The notes beneath the pieces were generated by a model that worked only from the letters and a program-made list of their open reading frames with translations, ran no database searches and was not told where the DNA came from. From contig NZ_MRUL01000001.1 in assembly GCF_002006995.1 (NCBI RefSeq), positions 558,001 to 622,000 on the forward strand: a stretch of DNA of 64,000 nucleotides, in the 5' to 3' direction. This DNA is from Izhakiella australiensis (GTDB lineage: Bacteria > Pseudomonadota > Gammaproteobacteria > Enterobacterales > Enterobacteriaceae). The stretch's first letter is position 1. Every line of letters begins with the position of its first letter. Shown piece by piece: positions 1 through 8,399 of the stretch. Both the position numbers and the translations under genes were made by a program.

Positions 1-230
1 GCTGTTTTTTGGTGTTCATGTTGGCGATCGGCATGTATATCACCCCGGCCTTGCTGGGCGGGCCGCAGCAAAGCACGCTGCCGTTGATGATTGCGCTGCA
101 AATCAACGAAGCGCTGGACTGGTCGCTGGCGGCGTCGATGTCGGTTATTTTGCTGCTGCTGGTATTAGTTATGCAGATGCTGGCTGGGCGCTACGTTAAT
201 CTTGATTCGATGTGGGGAGGCTCCAGATGA
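1..230 (+). CDS. ABC transporter permease (PotB type), C-terminal part
   Basis: This is the 3' end of an inner-membrane permease of the spermidine/putrescine-type ABC family; the start lies before the window. The open frame runs from the first bases and the visible part has two hydrophobic membrane segments and a short cytoplasmic tail. The last codons overlap the next gene by four bases (ATGA), so the two are translationally coupled halves of one permease pair. The substrate (polyamine or another small cation or amino acid) cannot be told from this fragment. The family call rests on the fragment and on its partner, which is clearer. Confidence 0.75.
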   Translation, partial: CFLVFMLAIGMYITPALLGGPQQSTLPLMIALQINEALDWSLAASMSVILLLLVLVMQMLAGRYVNLDSMWGGSR

Positions 231-1054
231 TTCAGCACCAATCAGGGCGCGGTGGGCGCCTGCTGCTGGGCAGTTTCTCTTTGCTGGTTCTGACGTTTTT
301 GATGTTGCCGATTATTATTATCGTTGCGGTGTCGTTCAGTCCTGGAGAAATCATCGCCTTTCCGCCCGGCGGTCTGTCGTTACGCTGGTATCACAATTAT
401 TTCAGCAGTCCAACCTGGATGACCGCAACGCGGGTCAGCGTAGTGGTGGCGTTTCTTACCGCCATTAGCTCGGTGATTCTCGGTTCGATGGCCTCCGTTG
501 CGTTGGTGCGCAATAAGTTTCCGGGGAAAAACCTGATCCGCGCGCTGATGATGGGGCCGCTGATCGTGCCGAAAATTATTACCGCCGTCGGCCTGTATTT
601 CCTTTATATGCATTTCCGTATGCTCGGTACGATGTTGGGGTTGGTTATCGCCCATACGCTGATTGCCGTTCCCTACGTGATAATGATTATGACGTCGGCG
701 CTGTATGGTTTTGATCGCCGACTGGAGTGGGCGGCGCGCAGCCTGGGCGCCGCGCCGCTGAAGGTTATCTGGCACGTTCACTGGCCGGTGCTGCGTCCGG
801 CGATTATCAGTGCCACCCTGTTTTCATTTATCGCCTCGTTCGATGATATTATTCTTAGCCTGTTCCTCTCGCAGCTGACTGAGCCCACTTTGCCACGACA
901 AATCTGGGTTAACGTTCAGCAGTTTATCGATCCAACGATAGCGGCGGTTTCTACCCTGATGACGCTGGTTTCAGTGCTGGGGTTGTGGATGGTGTCGCTG
1001 GCGAAAGGCTGGGCGCAGAAGCAGCAAAATCTGACGAATGGAGAAGGTAAATGA
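227..1054 (+). CDS. ABC transporter permease (PotC type)
   Basis: Predicted 275-residue inner-membrane permease with about six membrane helices. The cytoplasmic EAA loop that contacts the ATPase is visible around residues 167-190 (EWAARSLGA followed by a conserved proline-rich stretch). Length and helix pattern match PotC/YdcV-type permeases of polyamine importers. I chose the ATG at 227, which overlaps the previous stop as ATGA and follows a GGAGG-like ribosome site; an upstream ATG at 212 would give five extra residues. It overlaps the next gene by four bases (ATGA), so permeases and amidotransferase form one transcript. The binding protein and ATPase must lie upstream of the window. Confidence 0.85.
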   Translation: MIQHQSGRGGRLLLGSFSLLVLTFLMLPIIIIVAVSFSPGEIIAFPPGGLSLRWYHNYFSSPTWMTATRVSVVVAFLTAISSVILGSMASVALVRNKFPGKNLIRALMMGPLIVPKIITAVGLYFLYMHFRMLGTMLGLVIAHTLIAVPYVIMIMTSALYGFDRRLEWAARSLGAAPLKVIWHVHWPVLRPAIISATLFSFIASFDDIILSLFLSQLTEPTLPRQIWVNVQQFIDPTIAAVSTLMTLVSVLGLWMVSLAKGWAQKQQNLTNGEGK

Positions 1055-1767
1055 AGCTTGGTCTGTTGCAGTGCGATGATGTTGTCCCTGAGTTACAGGA
1101 AAAGCATGGCAACTATCCGCAGCTCTTCCGTCAGGCCTTTAATCGCGAGGATCCACAGGTCTTGTTTAGCGTCTTTCGCTGCCATGATGGCGAACTGCCG
1201 CCTGAGTCGGCAGCGATGGATGGTTGGGTAATTAGCGGATCGCGCTATAGCGTATACCAGCCGCTACCGTGGATCGGTGGCCTTGAGGATTTTATCCGCC
1301 GCTGCTGGCAGCAGCGCCAGCCGATGGTAGGCATCTGCTTTGGTCATCAGCTGATCGCTCAGGCGCTGGGAGGGGAGGTAGGTAAGCATCCGCAGGGCTG
1401 GGGCGTTGGCGCGGCCTTTAATCAGATCAGCGAATCCCGCAGCTGGATGCAGCCCGCCGGCGAGGCGCTCGATATTCTGGTCAGCCATCAGGATCAGGTC
1501 GTTCGTCCGCCCTCGCAGGCCGCGGCGCTGGCCGCCAGCGCTTTCTGCCGCTATTTTATGCTGGACTATCAGGGGGTAATGCTGGGCATTCAGGGGCACC
1601 CTGAATTTACCCGCGAGTATCTGCTTGATTTGATCGACTACCGGCGCGCTATTCTACCACCAGCGCGCGTGCGCGAAGCCCATTGCAGCCTGAGCGCGCC
1701 GCTGGACGATCGTCAGCTTATTCGCTGGATCCTGACTTTTTTGCGTCAGGCGTGTGCAAAACCCTGA
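1051..1767 (+). CDS. Class I glutamine amidotransferase
   Basis: Cytoplasmic 238-residue protein of the GMP-synthase-like class I amidotransferase family. The catalytic triad is visible: Cys96 in the nucleophile elbow GICFGHQ, and His183 and Glu185 in GHPEF. These domains hydrolyse glutamine or gamma-glutamyl amides. No synthetase domain is attached, so it either works with a separate partner or acts as a gamma-glutamyl hydrolase. Overlap with the permease (ATGA) places it in the transporter operon, suggesting that it processes the imported compound or a gamma-glutamylated derivative. It does not look like PuuD in length or motif context, and I give no symbol. Confidence 0.8.
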   Translation: MKLGLLQCDDVVPELQEKHGNYPQLFRQAFNREDPQVLFSVFRCHDGELPPESAAMDGWVISGSRYSVYQPLPWIGGLEDFIRRCWQQRQPMVGICFGHQLIAQALGGEVGKHPQGWGVGAAFNQISESRSWMQPAGEALDILVSHQDQVVRPPSQAAALAASAFCRYFMLDYQGVMLGIQGHPEFTREYLLDLIDYRRAILPPARVREAHCSLSAPLDDRQLIRWILTFLRQACAKP

Positions 1768-1773
1768 TCTGAG

Positions 1774-2720
1774 CGCGGTCGCAGAAGGCCCGCTTTTCCA
1801 ACGCCGTTATCGATTAAAAGCGGATGCCGTTTCCCACAAACCTGTATCAACAGGCTTTTCTGCGCCGAGCGAATGAAGCCCGCCAGGGTGAGCCGCAGGG
1901 ATGCGGCGAAAGTAAGCGCTGCGTCGGGCACGCATCGCGAACTGCAGACCCTCATTGCTGCATGCCCGGCCCCCCGGTCGCAGAAGGCCCGGCTGCTTTC
2001 CGCACCGGCACAAGCACGTCCGTGTGGCCTGGCGCACGGCCATCCCTGGCCGCGAGCCTGCTGAAATCAGCCGACCCTTCTCCTCCCCCGTAAACTTCCT
2101 CATCGCTTTAAGTAAAAAGATAAAACCCGGTCTGCGCCGGGCTGGATGCCAGCAACCTGGTTTTGGCTTTTTAATAAAAAACGGATGCCGTTTCCCACAA
2201 ATCTGTACCAACAGGCTTTTCTGCGCCGAGCGAATGAAGCCCGCCAGGGTGAGCCGCAGGGATGCGGCGAAAGTAAGCGCTGCGTCGGGAACGCATCGCG
2301 AACGGCCCGTACGGCGGGCTATATGCGTGAGGGTAGGGCGCAGCCACGCAGAAACTGCCCGAAGTCCGGGGTCAAGGGGCCATGACGTTTGATGGCCCCT
2401 TGCCGGTCGCCCGCAGCGGCGGGCAGCGATGGCACTGGCCGAACAGGCGAACGGAATACTCCACCGCAGGTGAAAAAAAAGTCCGGGGAGGCCATGACGT
2501 ATGATGGCCTCGTACTACTCATCCGCAGCGGCGGGCAGCAATGGCACTGGCCGCCCAGGCGAACGGAACAACCCACCGAAGGTGAGCAAAACATCCACCG
2601 CAGGTTAAGCAGCCTGCCAGGCGAACGGAATACTCTACTGAAGGTTAAATAAGTCGGGCAGGCAGGGAGGGATTTAAGATCCGGGGTTAAGGGGCTATGA
2701 CGTTTGATGGCCTGTTGCCG
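1774..2720. repeat. Left block of long imperfect inverted repeats
   Basis: This gene-free stretch between the amidotransferase and the RpiR gene is a mosaic of repeated units. Unit X (about 150 bases, beginning near ATCGATTAAAAGCGG) occurs at about 1799-1945 and again at about 2171-2305. Unit Y (about 1940-2160) contains GCACCGGCACAAGCACG and CTTTAAGTAAAAAGAT. After the second X come palindromic units. The order Y-X at 1935-2560 reappears as its reverse complement at about 8400-9283. Short open frames inside it follow the repeat rather than any gene. From 2721 to 2932 I see only ordinary leader sequence for the next gene. Confidence 0.85.
2363..2720. repeat. Three degenerate tandem units with a palindromic core
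   Basis: Three related units of roughly 110 bases or more start near 2363, 2475 and 2677. Each carries a GTCCGGGG-like or ATCCGGGG-like lead, then a hairpin core. The best core, at 2372-2402, pairs AAGGGGCCAT with ATGGCCCCTT around a CGTTTG-like loop. The second (2484-2512) and third (2687-2717) copies are diverged versions. Two of the units go on to a CGCAGCGGCGGGCAG stretch and a CAGGCGAACGGAA box. One copy of the same unit lies in reverse orientation near 8490-8600. No coding function is apparent. Confidence 0.7.
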
Positions 2721-2932
2721 GTCGCCTGCCGCTAAAATTCTGCTGCTGCCCTGAGTGCGGCGACAGCACTAAATGAAAACTGTGATGCAGCTGCGTATTT
2801 TGTTTTAGCCAGCGCTAACCGGGGCCAGCGGGAATATGCGATTATCGCGTTATGCCGTTAACTGCCGGAAAGGCTCAGGTTGACGCTGATTTTATGCAAA
2901 ATTAACGCGTTGCTATTACAGGGCTAATAAAA

Positions 2933-3805
2933 ATGAACACCGCCAGCACCCCGCTTGAAAACGTTCGCCTGAAGCTGGAGTCCACCCGTAGCTTGCTGAC
3001 GCCAACCGAGCAGCGGCTGGCGGATTTTATTTTGCGGAATGCTGAAACCGTTATTCATCAGACGATTCAGGAGCTGGCGCGCGCTGCTGAGGTGAGCGTG
3101 GCAACCGTTACGCGCTTTTCACAAAACGTAGGTTACAGCGGCTACACCCAGTTTCGTATTCTGCTGGCAAAAGATTTGACCCTGCTGCCGGCGCTGCGCG
3201 GCAACAGCGAATTGCAGATCAACGACGAGGTCAGCACCATCAGCGATAAGCTGACTTTCGCTACCTGCGCCTCGCTACAGGATACGCTGAAAATGGTCAA
3301 TACTTCGGCGCTGGTTAACGCCGCCCATCTGATCAATGATGCCCGACGTATTGATATTTACGGCGTCGGCGCCAGCGCCACCGTGGCCAGCGACCTGCGC
3401 CATAAGCTGCTGAAACTTGGACGTTCGGTGGCCGTGTATGCCGACTCCGACCTGATGATCATTTCTTCTTCATCACTGAAGTCCGACGATCTGGCGATCG
3501 GCATTAGCCACACCGGGCGCACAGAGCCGGTGGTAGCCGCGATGCAGAATGCCGCAGAGACTGGCTCAAAGCTGCTGGCAATCTCGCACGATCCGCTGTC
3601 GCCGCTGGCGAAGGCGGCGCATATTACGCTGAATTATTCGGCGCGCACCACGTCATTCTCCAGCGATTCAATGACCGGCCGCTTTGCGCAGCTGCTGATC
3701 GTTGACTTGCTGTACACCATTATCGGCTTTTCTCACTTTGAACAGTCGGCCTCGCGTATGCAGCAGGTCGACAGCCAGGCCACCCGCCGACGGCTAAATC
3801 GCTGA
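2933..3805 (+). CDS. RpiR/MurR family transcriptional regulator
   Basis: 290-residue cytoplasmic regulator. The N-terminal RpiR-type helix-turn-helix is visible at about residues 40-77 (TIQELARAAEVSVATVTRF). A SIS sugar-phosphate-binding domain follows at about 135-265, with the GVGAS and SHTGRT loops that bind phosphosugars in this family. Length is typical. It converges on the FGGY kinase gene, and the two stop codons directly abut with no room for a terminator. It most likely controls the divergently placed kinase-transporter-isomerase-dehydrogenase operon in response to a sugar phosphate. That target is inferred from position and from the paired motifs at 8204-8246. Confidence 0.9.
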   Translation: MNTASTPLENVRLKLESTRSLLTPTEQRLADFILRNAETVIHQTIQELARAAEVSVATVTRFSQNVGYSGYTQFRILLAKDLTLLPALRGNSELQINDEVSTISDKLTFATCASLQDTLKMVNTSALVNAAHLINDARRIDIYGVGASATVASDLRHKLLKLGRSVAVYADSDLMIISSSSLKSDDLAIGISHTGRTEPVVAAMQNAAETGSKLLAISHDPLSPLAKAAHITLNYSARTTSFSSDSMTGRFAQLLIVDLLYTIIGFSHFEQSASRMQQVDSQATRRRLNR

Positions 3806-5290
3806 CTAGCTCAGCTCTTCCAGCCGTCGGGTGAGGACGTTAACAACGGCGTCATCGTAAGCGACCTGCCTGGCCTGCGCGGCCTGATAGATTTTGCCGG
3901 CCGCGGCGTCCGGGACCACCGTCGCTTGTAGCGGGTGCTCAAGCGGCGAGATATCGTCGTACTTTTCCAGCACCAGCAGGGCGGCACCGCGCAGCGAACC
4001 CTCGTCAATATCTGACAAATACAGCGTCTCGCCGAGACAGTCTGCAACGATCTGCGCCCAGATGCCGGACTTAATAAAGCCGCCACCGGTAGCGATTAAA
4101 CGGCGTTTCCCCGGCCAGGCGGCGTCGAGGCGCTGCTTAAGGGTGGCGAAGCGCAGTCCGACGCTTTCCAGCGTGGCGCGATAAATTGCAACCGGCGTGG
4201 TGGCGGCGGTAATGCCAAGAATGGCGCCGCTGCGCCCTTCTGACCAGTCGGGGCTGCGGGCGCCAAGGAAGTAGGGCAGGATAGTCAGCCCGTGGGCGTC
4301 CGGCGCCAGCGCGGTGACCTGCGCATCCAATTCTGCGGCGGGCATTGCCGCCAGCATCTGGCGCGCCCAGGCGACGGAGTTTCCCCCCTCCGACATCGCC
4401 ATACCGCCGGCAAAGCGGTGCTTATCGATGCGATAGCACCATTGACCTTTATCGGCGATCTCCATGCGATCCGCCGTCCAGACGCGACGCAGCGAGCCGC
4501 TGGTGCTAAGCATCAGCACCAGGCTGTTCTCATCCAGCGCGCCGGCGCCAATATTAGAGCAAGCACCGTCACCCCACGCGGGATACCAAGGAATATTGGC
4601 CAGCTGCGGCCAGCGCGTTGCCCAATTATCCAGCAGTCCCTGGCTGGGCTGGTCGGAGATTTCCGGCAGCGTTTGCGGTTTTATCCGCGCCAGCGATAGC
4701 GCCAGTTTTGACCAGACCATGGCGTTGCTATCGAGCATGCCGCTGCCGGATGCCATCGACAGCGAGGTGGAAAGCTTGCCGAACAGGCGCAAAAACAGCA
4801 AGTCGGCAAAGGAGACCCAGCGATGGGCGGTGTCGAAGGCCTGCGGCTCATGCTTCGCCAGCCATCTCAGACGCGCCGGCCAGAAGCTGGAGTGCACCGG
4901 ACAGCCGGTAATGGCGTGTAGATCCGCCGCCATACCGGAAAATTTCAGCGCGGCGGCCTCATGGGAGGCGCGGCTGTCGGCCCAGATAAGCAGCGGCAGC
5001 AGGGGGCTGCCTTGCTCATCGATAGCCGTCAGGCTGTGCCAGAAGGTGCTGATGCCGACGGCCGTAACCTGCTGACCGACTGGCAGCGCGCTATGCACCT
5101 CATCCAGCGCGGCGTACAGCGCGCTGAGCAGCGCTTCGACGTCGAGCGTCGCTTTGCCGCTGACATCGGTATCCAGCTGATATTCGCGGCGGCAACACGG
5201 GCCTGACGGCTGCCCGTATTGATCAAATAAACCGACGCGCAGTGATGACGACCCGACATCAATGGCAAGCACTGCTAAGGGCTGATGCAT
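3806..5290 (-). CDS. FGGY-family carbohydrate kinase (gluconokinase-like)
   Basis: 494-residue cytoplasmic sugar kinase. The N-terminal ATP-binding half starts with LAIDVGSSSLRVGLFD, and the C-terminal half carries the FGGY signature region ATGGGFIKSGIWAQ with nearby glycines. FGGY kinases phosphorylate pentoses, hexuloses, polyols or aldonates. Its neighbours, a 6-phosphogluconate-dehydrogenase homologue and an organic-anion transporter, suggest an aldonate such as gluconate, as in the Bacillus gntRKPZ operon. It is the last gene of a four-gene operon read from 8139 down, four bases after the transporter. A pentulose or another sugar acid remains possible. Confidence 0.85.
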   Translation of the reverse strand: MHQPLAVLAIDVGSSSLRVGLFDQYGQPSGPCCRREYQLDTDVSGKATLDVEALLSALYAALDEVHSALPVGQQVTAVGISTFWHSLTAIDEQGSPLLPLLIWADSRASHEAAALKFSGMAADLHAITGCPVHSSFWPARLRWLAKHEPQAFDTAHRWVSFADLLFLRLFGKLSTSLSMASGSGMLDSNAMVWSKLALSLARIKPQTLPEISDQPSQGLLDNWATRWPQLANIPWYPAWGDGACSNIGAGALDENSLVLMLSTSGSLRRVWTADRMEIADKGQWCYRIDKHRFAGGMAMSEGGNSVAWARQMLAAMPAAELDAQVTALAPDAHGLTILPYFLGARSPDWSEGRSGAILGITAATTPVAIYRATLESVGLRFATLKQRLDAAWPGKRRLIATGGGFIKSGIWAQIVADCLGETLYLSDIDEGSLRGAALLVLEKYDDISPLEHPLQATVVPDAAAGKIYQAAQARQVAYDDAVVNVLTRRLEELS

Positions 5291-5294
5291 GTGA

Positions 5295-6608
5295 TTACCC
5301 TATTTTTTTCGGCGCGCGGAAGGCTGCCAGCATCAGCGCGCCAACCACGAATGAGCCGCACAGAAACAGCAGACCTGCCCGCTGCGTCCCGCTGGCGTTA
5401 ACCAGCGCGCCAACCAGTAGCGGACCGAAAAAACCGCCGAGGTTACCTACCGAGTTGATTGCCGCCAGGCCAACGGCGGCCGACAGTCCGGTAAGGAAAG
5501 AGGTTGGAATCGTCCACCAGACGCCAATGTAACCGTAGGCGGCGATGGCAATCAGACACAGCCAGAGCATCGACAGCCAGGTATTGGTGGTCAACGCCAG
5601 CAGCAGCATGCCGACTGCGCCAATTAAAATCACCGTCACCACGTGCCATTTACGCTCCATGGTTTTATCTGAATGCCAGCCGTTAATTAACATCGCCACC
5701 GCACCGACCAGGGTTGGGATCACCACCAAAAAGCCGATCGCAGTATTGGAAAAGTGATCTTTAAATCCTTTGATAATAGTCGGCATCCAGAAGGTGATGC
5801 CATAGATAGCCATAACGATAAACACGTAGGTAACGGCAAGGTAAAGCACATGGCGATTCGCCAGAATTTTCCACCAGCGCATTTCCGGCGCCGGGCTGTT
5901 ACGGGTCTCTTCTTCCAGCTCGGCCACAACCCAGGCTTTTTCACTGGCACTCAGCCATTTGACCTCTTTGGGGGAATCGCTCAGTACGAACAGCGTGACG
6001 AAACCGAGAATAATTGCCGGTACCCCTTCGATTAAGATCATCCAGCGCCATCCGGCGAGGTTAAAGGCCCCAATGCTGTCCATAATCCAGCCGCTGAGCG
6101 GCGCGCCGAGGCAGGTGCACAGGATCTGCGCAAGGAAGAAGGTCGCCATTGCCGCCGCGCGGTGCTTACGCGGGAACCAAAACGTCAGATAAAACGCGAT
6201 GCCGGGGAAAAATCCCGCTTCAGCGGCGCCCAGTAAAAAGCGCAGTATATACAGATGATTCACATGCGTAACAAAGGCAGTGCAAACGGCAACAATTCCC
6301 CAGGTTACCAGAATACGCGCAATCCATTTGCGCGCGCCGAACTTATGCAGGGCAATATTGCTCGGAACTTCAAAGAAGAAATAGCCAATAAAGAAAATAC
6401 TGGCGACCATTCCGAACTGTGCCGGATTAATACCCAGCTCAGCGTTCATTTGCAGCGCGGCGTAGCTAATATTAGTGCGGTCAAGATAAGCAATGGCGTA
6501 AAGCAGCAGAAGGTAAGGAATTAACCGCCAGCGAATTTTTTTTATAGTAGAGATTTCCAGCGATGACGCAGGGAGGTTCTCATGACCTTTTAAGTTTTCC
6601 TGGTTCAT
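5295..6608 (-). CDS. MFS transporter, anion:cation symporter type
   Basis: 437-residue integral membrane protein with about twelve predicted helices. It has the features of the anion:cation symporter (ACS) branch that carries hexuronates, aldarates, galactonate and similar acids: a short charged N-terminus, the AYLDRTNISYA segment in helix 1, and the GFFPGIAFYLTFWFP motif in helix 4. It sits between the SIS-domain gene and the kinase in one operon, so it presumably brings in the sugar acid that the kinase phosphorylates. An 81-base gap separates it from the upstream gene. The exact substrate is unknown. Confidence 0.88.
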   Translation of the reverse strand: MNQENLKGHENLPASSLEISTIKKIRWRLIPYLLLLYAIAYLDRTNISYAALQMNAELGINPAQFGMVASIFFIGYFFFEVPSNIALHKFGARKWIARILVTWGIVAVCTAFVTHVNHLYILRFLLGAAEAGFFPGIAFYLTFWFPRKHRAAAMATFFLAQILCTCLGAPLSGWIMDSIGAFNLAGWRWMILIEGVPAIILGFVTLFVLSDSPKEVKWLSASEKAWVVAELEEETRNSPAPEMRWWKILANRHVLYLAVTYVFIVMAIYGITFWMPTIIKGFKDHFSNTAIGFLVVIPTLVGAVAMLINGWHSDKTMERKWHVVTVILIGAVGMLLLALTTNTWLSMLWLCLIAIAAYGYIGVWWTIPTSFLTGLSAAVGLAAINSVGNLGGFFGPLLVGALVNASGTQRAGLLFLCGSFVVGALMLAAFRAPKKIG

Positions 6609-6689
6609 ATTGTTCTCTTATTTTTCTGATCAGGTTCCGTGCCTGAGCTATAAATAACTCAGGCATGCAGGGTGAGTAAGAATTATGCG

Positions 6690-7232
6690 TTATTGTAAGT
6701 TAGCGTGGCGGTTATCCAGGTCGGAATCGCTCATTCCACGCAGGCGTTGGATCCTCCAGGCAATGGCATCGCCGGTAATTAACAGTGACTGCTCGAATAA
6801 CGAACCGGCATGCTGGTCGGTGGCGACCTGCTTTCTGGCCGGTAAATACAGCGTCAGATCGGCGGCAATATCCGCTGCCGGCCCTGAACTGATTAAGGTG
6901 ATTTGAGCTGAGGCTTTGCGCGCGGCGGCGATATGCATCAGGGTCGTCTGGGTTTTGGCGGAAGAGGAAACGGCGATCAGTAGATCGTTGTTGCCGATCG
7001 CCGGCGTATTGCTTTCACCGGCAACGTAAACCGTCAGGCCGATGTGCATCAGCCGCACCGCAATGGCTTTTATCATCAATCCGGAGCGCCCCTGGCCGCT
7101 GAAAAACACGCGCGGCGCCTGGTTTATCGCCTCGGCCAGAGCATCCAGCTGCGCCGGGTCGACGCTGGCGGCCATCTGCGCCAGCTCTGCGCTGACCTGC
7201 TTCAGGCGTTGATCAATATTATGCACCGACAT
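6690..7232 (-). CDS. SIS-domain sugar-phosphate isomerase (3-hexulose-6-P isomerase-like)
   Basis: 180-residue single SIS domain closest in pattern to 6-phospho-3-hexuloisomerase (HxlB, about 185 residues). The substrate loop GQGRSGLMIKA is at residues 46-56 and the C-terminal FEQSLLI helix starts near 146. Two normally conserved elements are altered: the SGSGET loop reads SSSAKT at 89-94, replacing glycines and the acidic residue with Ser, Ala and Lys, and the QPMGT-type loop reads QHAGS at 140-144. No hexulose-phosphate synthase is nearby, so the usual formaldehyde pathway does not fit. It may isomerise another ketose phosphate, such as the ribulose 5-phosphate made by the neighbour, or may have lost activity. 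Confidence 0.75.
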   Translation of the reverse strand: MSVHNIDQRLKQVSAELAQMAASVDPAQLDALAEAINQAPRVFFSGQGRSGLMIKAIAVRLMHIGLTVYVAGESNTPAIGNNDLLIAVSSSAKTQTTLMHIAAARKASAQITLISSGPAADIAADLTLYLPARKQVATDQHAGSLFEQSLLITGDAIAWRIQRLRGMSDSDLDNRHANLQ

Positions 7233-7233
7233 A

Positions 7234-8139
7234 TTACTTCTCCCCGCTGGTTTTTACCGCATGGCCGCCAATGGTGCCGCGCAGGGCCGCGATGCTTTTC
7301 ATGGTTGGCGAGTCGTCCTGCTGGGAACGGAAGCGCGCCTGTAGCGCGGCGCTGATGGTCGGCGTTGGTACCCGCAGGCGAATCGCCTCCTCAACGGTCC
7401 ATCTGCCCATGCCTGAGTCAGCGGCAAAGCCTTTAATGCCTTTCAGCTCCACGTCCGGGTTGACCGCTTCCAGCAGCTTTTCCAGCAGGTGCGATCGGAT
7501 AGAGCAGCCGTTCTGCCAGGCCTGCATCGCTGCCAGTACGTCGACTTCAATATCAGAAGCCAGCAGCAGCTCATAGCCTTCGCCGTAGGCCTGCATCAGG
7601 GCATATTCGACGCCGTTATGCACCGCTTTAGCAAAGTGGCCCGCGCCCTGATTGCCGACGCGGGCAAAGGCGCCCGGTGCGGCCAGGGCAGTAAAAAGCG
7701 GCGTCAGTCTGGCAAACAGCGCCTCGCTGGCGCCGACCAGCAGCCCGCAGCCTTCACGGGCGCCCTGGGTGCCGCCGCTGACGCCAGCGTCGACCAGCAC
7801 GATACCGCGTTCGCGCAGGGCGTTGCCTCTTCTTAGGGTGTCACGAAAGTCAGAATTGCCGCCGTCAACGATAATATCCCCGGCGTTCAGATGTTCCTGT
7901 AGCGCGTTAATGGCCGTTTCCGTCGCTTCTCCCGGCGGCGTCATCAGCCAGACGGCCTTGGGCGATGCGAGTTTTTTGACGCACTCTTGCAGGCTGGCGG
8001 ACACGGCAATACCAGCCTGGCCAGCCGCTTCCTGGGCCTGGGCATTCGCATCCCAGGCAATGACCTGGTGCCCGGCGTTTTGCAGGCGTTGCGCCATTGC
8101 GCCACCCATTTTACCTAAACCAACGAAACCGACTTCCAT
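7234..8139 (-). CDS. 6-phosphogluconate dehydrogenase, short decarboxylating type
   Basis: 301-residue NAD(P)-dependent dehydrogenase of the short Gnd (YqeC/GntZ-like) type, about 170 residues shorter than the usual E. coli Gnd. Visible elements are the Rossmann GLGKMGG near residues 7-13, the substrate loop GGNSDFRDT near 97, SGGTQGAREG, the catalytic-lysine motif KAVHNGVEY, and GRWTVEEA. It oxidises 6-phosphogluconate at C3 with loss of CO2 to ribulose 5-phosphate. I chose the ATG at 8139, which has an AGAGGA ribosome site; a GTG lies just before it. It is the first gene of the operon. A different phosphorylated aldonate is possible. Confidence 0.85.
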   Translation of the reverse strand: MEVGFVGLGKMGGAMAQRLQNAGHQVIAWDANAQAQEAAGQAGIAVSASLQECVKKLASPKAVWLMTPPGEATETAINALQEHLNAGDIIVDGGNSDFRDTLRRGNALRERGIVLVDAGVSGGTQGAREGCGLLVGASEALFARLTPLFTALAAPGAFARVGNQGAGHFAKAVHNGVEYALMQAYGEGYELLLASDIEVDVLAAMQAWQNGCSIRSHLLEKLLEAVNPDVELKGIKGFAADSGMGRWTVEEAIRLRVPTPTISAALQARFRSQQDDSPTMKSIAALRGTIGGHAVKTSGEK

Positions 8140-8203
8140 CACTATTTCCTCTGGCTATAACAATGGATTCAGACTAGCGTTAAATAAAATCAAGTAAAGA
8201 AGT

Positions 8204-8246
8204 AAATTAATTTCAGTCAATGGCTTGTTTCTGAAAATTAATTTCA
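8204..8246. promoter_or_regulatory. Paired AAATTAATTTCA motifs, candidate RpiR operators
   Basis: The 12-base word AAATTAATTTCA occurs at 8204-8215 and again at 8235-8246, 31 bases apart (about three helical turns), 65-107 bases upstream of the dehydrogenase start. The second copy is part of TGAAAATTAATTTCA, an inverted repeat of the TGAAA...TTTCA kind recognised by RpiR/MurR-type regulators. This fits control of the operon by the RpiR protein encoded at 2933. Assignment is by motif and position only. Confidence 0.45.
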
Positions 8247-8399
8247 TTGAGTATGGAGTGGGTGCGTTTTTTAATTTAATTAATTATTTTATGGCTGGAT
8301 TGTTTTTTATTTTTAAGCTGATCGATTTTATATAGTTATTATTTTTATGGCATTGTCAGGCTGAGTTTATTTTCTGCTTAAAAGCTAAGGTGAGGTTGC

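Noticed and set aside
1051-1767. PuuD (gamma-glutamyl-GABA hydrolase) assignment
   Set aside because: Linked to a transporter but not to puuABCE, and the nucleophile context is the GMP-synthase-like class, so only the family name is given.
1824-2652. Short open frames in the left repeat block as genes
   Set aside because: The same frames recur wherever the repeat is copied, lack ribosome sites, and fall in several frames on both strands; they are by-products of GC-rich repeats.
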